This document shows, piece after piece, positions 61,685 through 64,000 of a stretch of DNA of 64,000 nt. A model generated the notes under the pieces. It saw only the letters and a list, made by a program, of their open reading frames with translations, was not told the DNA's origin and did not search any database. The stretch is from Oscillospiraceae bacterium Marseille-Q3528. GTDB taxonomy: Bacteria > Bacillota > Clostridia > Lachnospirales > Lachnospiraceae. Where the stretch lies: contig JAGTTR010000014.1 in the NCBI GenBank assembly GCA_018223385.1, positions 43,000 through 106,999 on the forward strand. The letters run 5' to 3'. The stretch's first letter is position 1. Every line of letters starts with the position of its first letter. The position numbers and the translations under genes are program-made.

Positions 61685-62404
61685 ATGAACAGCATTTATG
61701 AAATCCGCATTCTGGTCGTGGATGACAACACGGATCTGCTTCGTCTGCTCCAGGAGCAGCTGACGGACGCAGGTTACCGTCATATTCAGACAGTCCGAAG
61801 CTGCGCGGAAGCGAAAAGGGCATTTGCCGCAGACATCCCCCAGCTGATGATCCTGGACATCAACCTACCGGATGGAGACGGTTTTTCCCTGTTCCGGGCT
61901 CTGCGGGGCAAAGCAGATATCCCCGCACTGTTTCTGTCAGCCCGGGATGCAGACGCCGACCGCCTGTTTGGGCTGGGTCTCGGCGCGGATGATTACCTGA
62001 CCAAGCCTTTTCTCATGCAGGAACTGCTTCTTCGCGTACAGCATATCCTGCAGCGGGCCTATCGGGCGGAGCTGTCCCTTGGCCGGAACAAAACGGTTAC
62101 GCTGGGTGCCTGCAGGACAGACTTACAGGACGCCCTGGTCACATGGCCGGATGGGCGTGTCCTTCCCCTCACCGCCACAGAACTGGCGCTGCTGCGCAAG
62201 CTGGCTGAAAACCGCGGCCATATTGTCACCTACGATGCACTGTGCGAATCCGTCTGGGGTGCCGATTATTACGGATATGAAAACAGTCTGGGCGTCCACA
62301 TCCGCCATCTGCGGCAAAAGATCGAAAAAGATCCCGGACAACCCCAACTCCTTCTCACCGTTCGAGGCATCGGCTACAAGCTGGCAAAGGAGGAATCCGC
62401 ATGA
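61685..62404 (+). CDS. OmpR/PhoB-family response regulator
   Basis: A 239-aa regulator. ATG at 61685 with GGAGG nine bases upstream. Receiver with Asp58 (MILDINLPDGDG) and Lys in DYLTKPF; winged helix with TATELALLRKLAENRG and SLGVHIRHLRQKIE. Cotranscribed with the kinase (ATGA overlap) and divergent from the ABC exporter it probably controls. An extended -10 (TGCTATAGT) lies about 35 bp upstream. Confidence 0.9.
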   Translation: MNSIYEIRILVVDDNTDLLRLLQEQLTDAGYRHIQTVRSCAEAKRAFAADIPQLMILDINLPDGDGFSLFRALRGKADIPALFLSARDADADRLFGLGLGADDYLTKPFLMQELLLRVQHILQRAYRAELSLGRNKTVTLGACRTDLQDALVTWPDGRVLPLTATELALLRKLAENRGHIVTYDALCESVWGADYYGYENSLGVHIRHLRQKIEKDPGQPQLLLTVRGIGYKLAKEESA

Positions 62405-63801
62405 AAACCTTTGTACGTCTCATCCGCCGCTATGTGCTGGCAGCGGTAAGCATTGTTGTGCTACTGCTTTTTCTCGGCATTGGTTTGATCGCCTGGCTAG
62501 GATGGCGGGAAGGGCAGCGGCTGCCCCGACAGACCTACGATTCCACCGTTATTGCGGACGCTATGATAAAAACGGAGGATACACTGATGTTCGGCGCAGA
62601 ACACACGCCGGAAGAATGGATGGATGGCTATGCATGGGCCATGGTGCTGGACGATCAGGGACATATAATATGGAACTATGCCCTGCCAGAAGAATTGCAC
62701 AAAACCTACACCGCCAGCGACATTGCCAGCTTCTCCCGCTGGTATCTGCGGGATTATCCGGTGTTCTGCCATGTGACAGATTATGGGCTGTTTGTCATCG
62801 GCCTGCCCAAAGGAAGCCTGTGGCGGTACAACCTGTACAACTCGCCGGACGGCCTGCGGGATCTGGCGCACAGCATTTTCTTCATTCTGCCCGGGTCTCT
62901 GCTGTTGGGACTGGCCTTTTGTTTCTGGCTGGGATGGCGGGGCACCAGACAGCTTCAAACAGTGGCTGCCGGTCTGGATACCCTGGCCCAGGGCAAGACT
63001 GTGCAGCTGCCCACCAGCGGGTTTACCGGAGAGCTGGCCGAAAAGCTGAACCGGACCAGCTCCCATCTGCAACAGAAAAATGAGATGCTGGCACGGCGGG
63101 ATGACGCCCGTACCCAGTGGATCGCAGGCGTCAGCCACGACGTCCGCACCCCGCTGGCCCTGATCCTGGGCTGGAGCGAACAGCTGGAACAAAACGCTGC
63201 GCTGCCGGATACCGCACGTCAGAAAGCCGCAGGCATCCGTACTCAGAGTGAAAAACTCCGCTCCCTCATTGATGATCTGAACCTGACCAGCAAACTGGAA
63301 TACGGTGCGCAGCCGCTGCGCAAAGAACGCTTCACCGCCGGGCCACTTTTCCGTGAACTGGTAGCTCAGCTGTACGACAGCCCCCTGGCCGAGAAGTGTG
63401 AAATCTCTCTTCACCAGAGCGATGCCGCGGAACATGCACAGATTCTGGTAGATCGTGCGCTGCTGGGACGGCTGCTGGAAAATTTGATCAGTAACAGTGT
63501 ACGGCATTCTGGGGGGAATGGCGCGCAATCAAACGTATACAACATCATTGCCCCGGTCAGGATTTCCATACAGATAGATGTGGTGGAAGAAATGCTTCAT
63601 CTGACCGTGGCGGATAACGGCAAAGGCTATCCGGAAACGGTGCTTGCCGCCCTGTCCTCCGGCGAAATAGGAGAGAATACGCCCCATATTCTGGGACTAC
63701 ATGTGGTAGAGCAGATCGCAGCGGCACATGGTGGAAAGGCCACGTTTGGGCAGAATACGCCATGTGGGGCGAAGGCTGTGGTAGAACTGCCGACGGAATA
63801 A
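62401..63801 (+). CDS. Membrane sensor histidine kinase
   Basis: A 466-aa kinase: helix at 12-34, extracytoplasmic region of about 125 residues, second helix at 160-180, HAMP-like linker, H-box AGVSHDVRTPLALILG (His246), N-box LLENLISNSVRHS, DNGKGYP and LGLHVVEQIAAAHGG. Unlike BceS-type kinases it has a sizeable sensor loop, so it may sense its signal directly. Signal probably a cell-wall-active peptide, from the linked exporter. Confidence 0.9.
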   Translation: MKTFVRLIRRYVLAAVSIVVLLLFLGIGLIAWLGWREGQRLPRQTYDSTVIADAMIKTEDTLMFGAEHTPEEWMDGYAWAMVLDDQGHIIWNYALPEELHKTYTASDIASFSRWYLRDYPVFCHVTDYGLFVIGLPKGSLWRYNLYNSPDGLRDLAHSIFFILPGSLLLGLAFCFWLGWRGTRQLQTVAAGLDTLAQGKTVQLPTSGFTGELAEKLNRTSSHLQQKNEMLARRDDARTQWIAGVSHDVRTPLALILGWSEQLEQNAALPDTARQKAAGIRTQSEKLRSLIDDLNLTSKLEYGAQPLRKERFTAGPLFRELVAQLYDSPLAEKCEISLHQSDAAEHAQILVDRALLGRLLENLISNSVRHSGGNGAQSNVYNIIAPVRISIQIDVVEEMLHLTVADNGKGYPETVLAALSSGEIGENTPHILGLHVVEQIAAAHGGKATFGQNTPCGAKAVVELPTE

Positions 63802-63803
63802 CA

Positions 63804-63834
63804 GAAAAACCCCGGAAACCTTGCGGTTCCGGGG
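63804..63834 (-). terminator. Terminator of tuf (minus), shared with the kinase gene (plus)
   Basis: CCCCGGAA and TTCCGGGG form a perfect 8-bp stem; on the minus strand TTTTTCTG follows, on the plus strand only TATCTT. Confidence 0.82.
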
Positions 63835-63855
63835 TATCTTACGTTTGGACACAAT

Positions 63856-63972
63856 GTACCTTGCGGTACTTATATTATAATGATTATATCGAAGTAGTTC
63901 TTCTCGCTACGCTCGAAGAACAGCCTTCACACTAAATTCGCGCTACGCGCTCACTAAGTGTTCAGTGCTTGC
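63856..63972. repeat. Palindromic repeats behind tuf
   Basis: GTACC/GGTAC (63856-63869), GTTCTTC/GAAGAAC (63897-63921) and an imperfect palindrome CACTAAATTCGCGC / GCGCTCACTAAGTG (63930-63960) follow the tuf stop. The last matches the repeat behind rpsH; on the minus strand TGAACACTTAG is identical at both places. Confidence 0.7.
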
Positions 63973-64000
63973 TTACTCGATAACGGTAGCTACACGGCCA
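63973..64000 (-). CDS. tuf: Elongation factor Tu, last nine codons
   Basis: The minus strand ends GRVATVIE and a TAA stop at 63973-63975. This matches the usual EF-Tu C-terminus in clostridia. tuf normally lies just upstream of rpsJ, and here it lies upstream in the same orientation but about 30.6 kb away. Most of the gene is outside the window, so the call rests on nine residues and context. Confidence 0.7.

Overview
The window looks like chromosomal DNA of a Gram-positive clostridium, most likely Lachnospiraceae. The evidence is the S10-spc-alpha ribosomal gene order with a KOW-domain gene between map and infA, adenylate kinase with a four-cysteine zinc motif, zinc-type S14, S-layer-homology (SLH) surface proteins, TRAP and polar amino-acid ABC transporters with clostridial-style lipoproteins, a c-di-GMP-I riboswitch, and AGGAGG ribosome binding sites almost everywhere. 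The genus cannot be named from sequence alone. There is no rRNA, tRNA, CRISPR array, transposase or phage gene in view.

Layout. (1) 1-3228, minus: two SLH cell-wall proteins, one carrying an Amidase_3 domain. (2) 3312-15893, minus: a tightly coupled surface-polysaccharide cluster driven from one promoter near 15950. It holds a priming sugar-phosphate transferase, a UDP-GlcNAc 4,6-dehydratase, a DegT aminotransferase, an IspD/TarI cytidylyltransferase with a sugar epimerase, LicD, two family 2 glycosyltransferases, Wzx and Wzy, and a DUF6077-like membrane gene that appears split by a frameshift. (3) 16082-33657, minus: the ribosomal protein supercluster, which promoters and terminators divide into three transcription units: rpsJ to secY, adk-map-KOW-infA, and rpmJ-rpsM-rpsK-rpsD-rpoA-rplQ. 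Several spacers hold families of palindromic repeats, and rpsJ has a long structured leader. (4) 33660-63972: about 30 kb of accessory genes lying between rpsJ and tuf, which are neighbours in most Firmicutes. (5) 63973-64000: the last codons of tuf on the minus strand.

The accessory block holds: a PutP-like sodium symporter with a TetR regulator; a polar amino-acid ABC transporter behind a leader peptide with three consecutive Cys codons and an intrinsic terminator, which looks like cysteine-responsive attenuation; an RlmK/I-like methyltransferase; a LysR / acetoacetate-decarboxylase-like / YdhR-like group; a DUF3048 lipoprotein; an operon of an M14 aspartoacylase-like deacylase, a TRAP transporter (P, Q, M) and an L-cysteine desulfidase with a divergent LysR; a FabK/nitronate monooxygenase with a FabT-box-like operator; a SigV/RsiV-like ECF pair; a hybrid histidine kinase under a c-di-GMP-I riboswitch; a fructokinase; and a lantibiotic/bacitracin-type ABC exporter divergent from its two-component system.

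Two items recur as a theme: cysteine acquisition (the attenuated ABC importer) and breakdown of a probably N-acylated cysteine compound (deacylase, TRAP, desulfidase). These two, the c-di-GMP-controlled kinase and the repeat families behind rpsH, rplW and tuf are the parts most worth follow-up. All function calls rest on motifs and context read by eye; no database search was possible.
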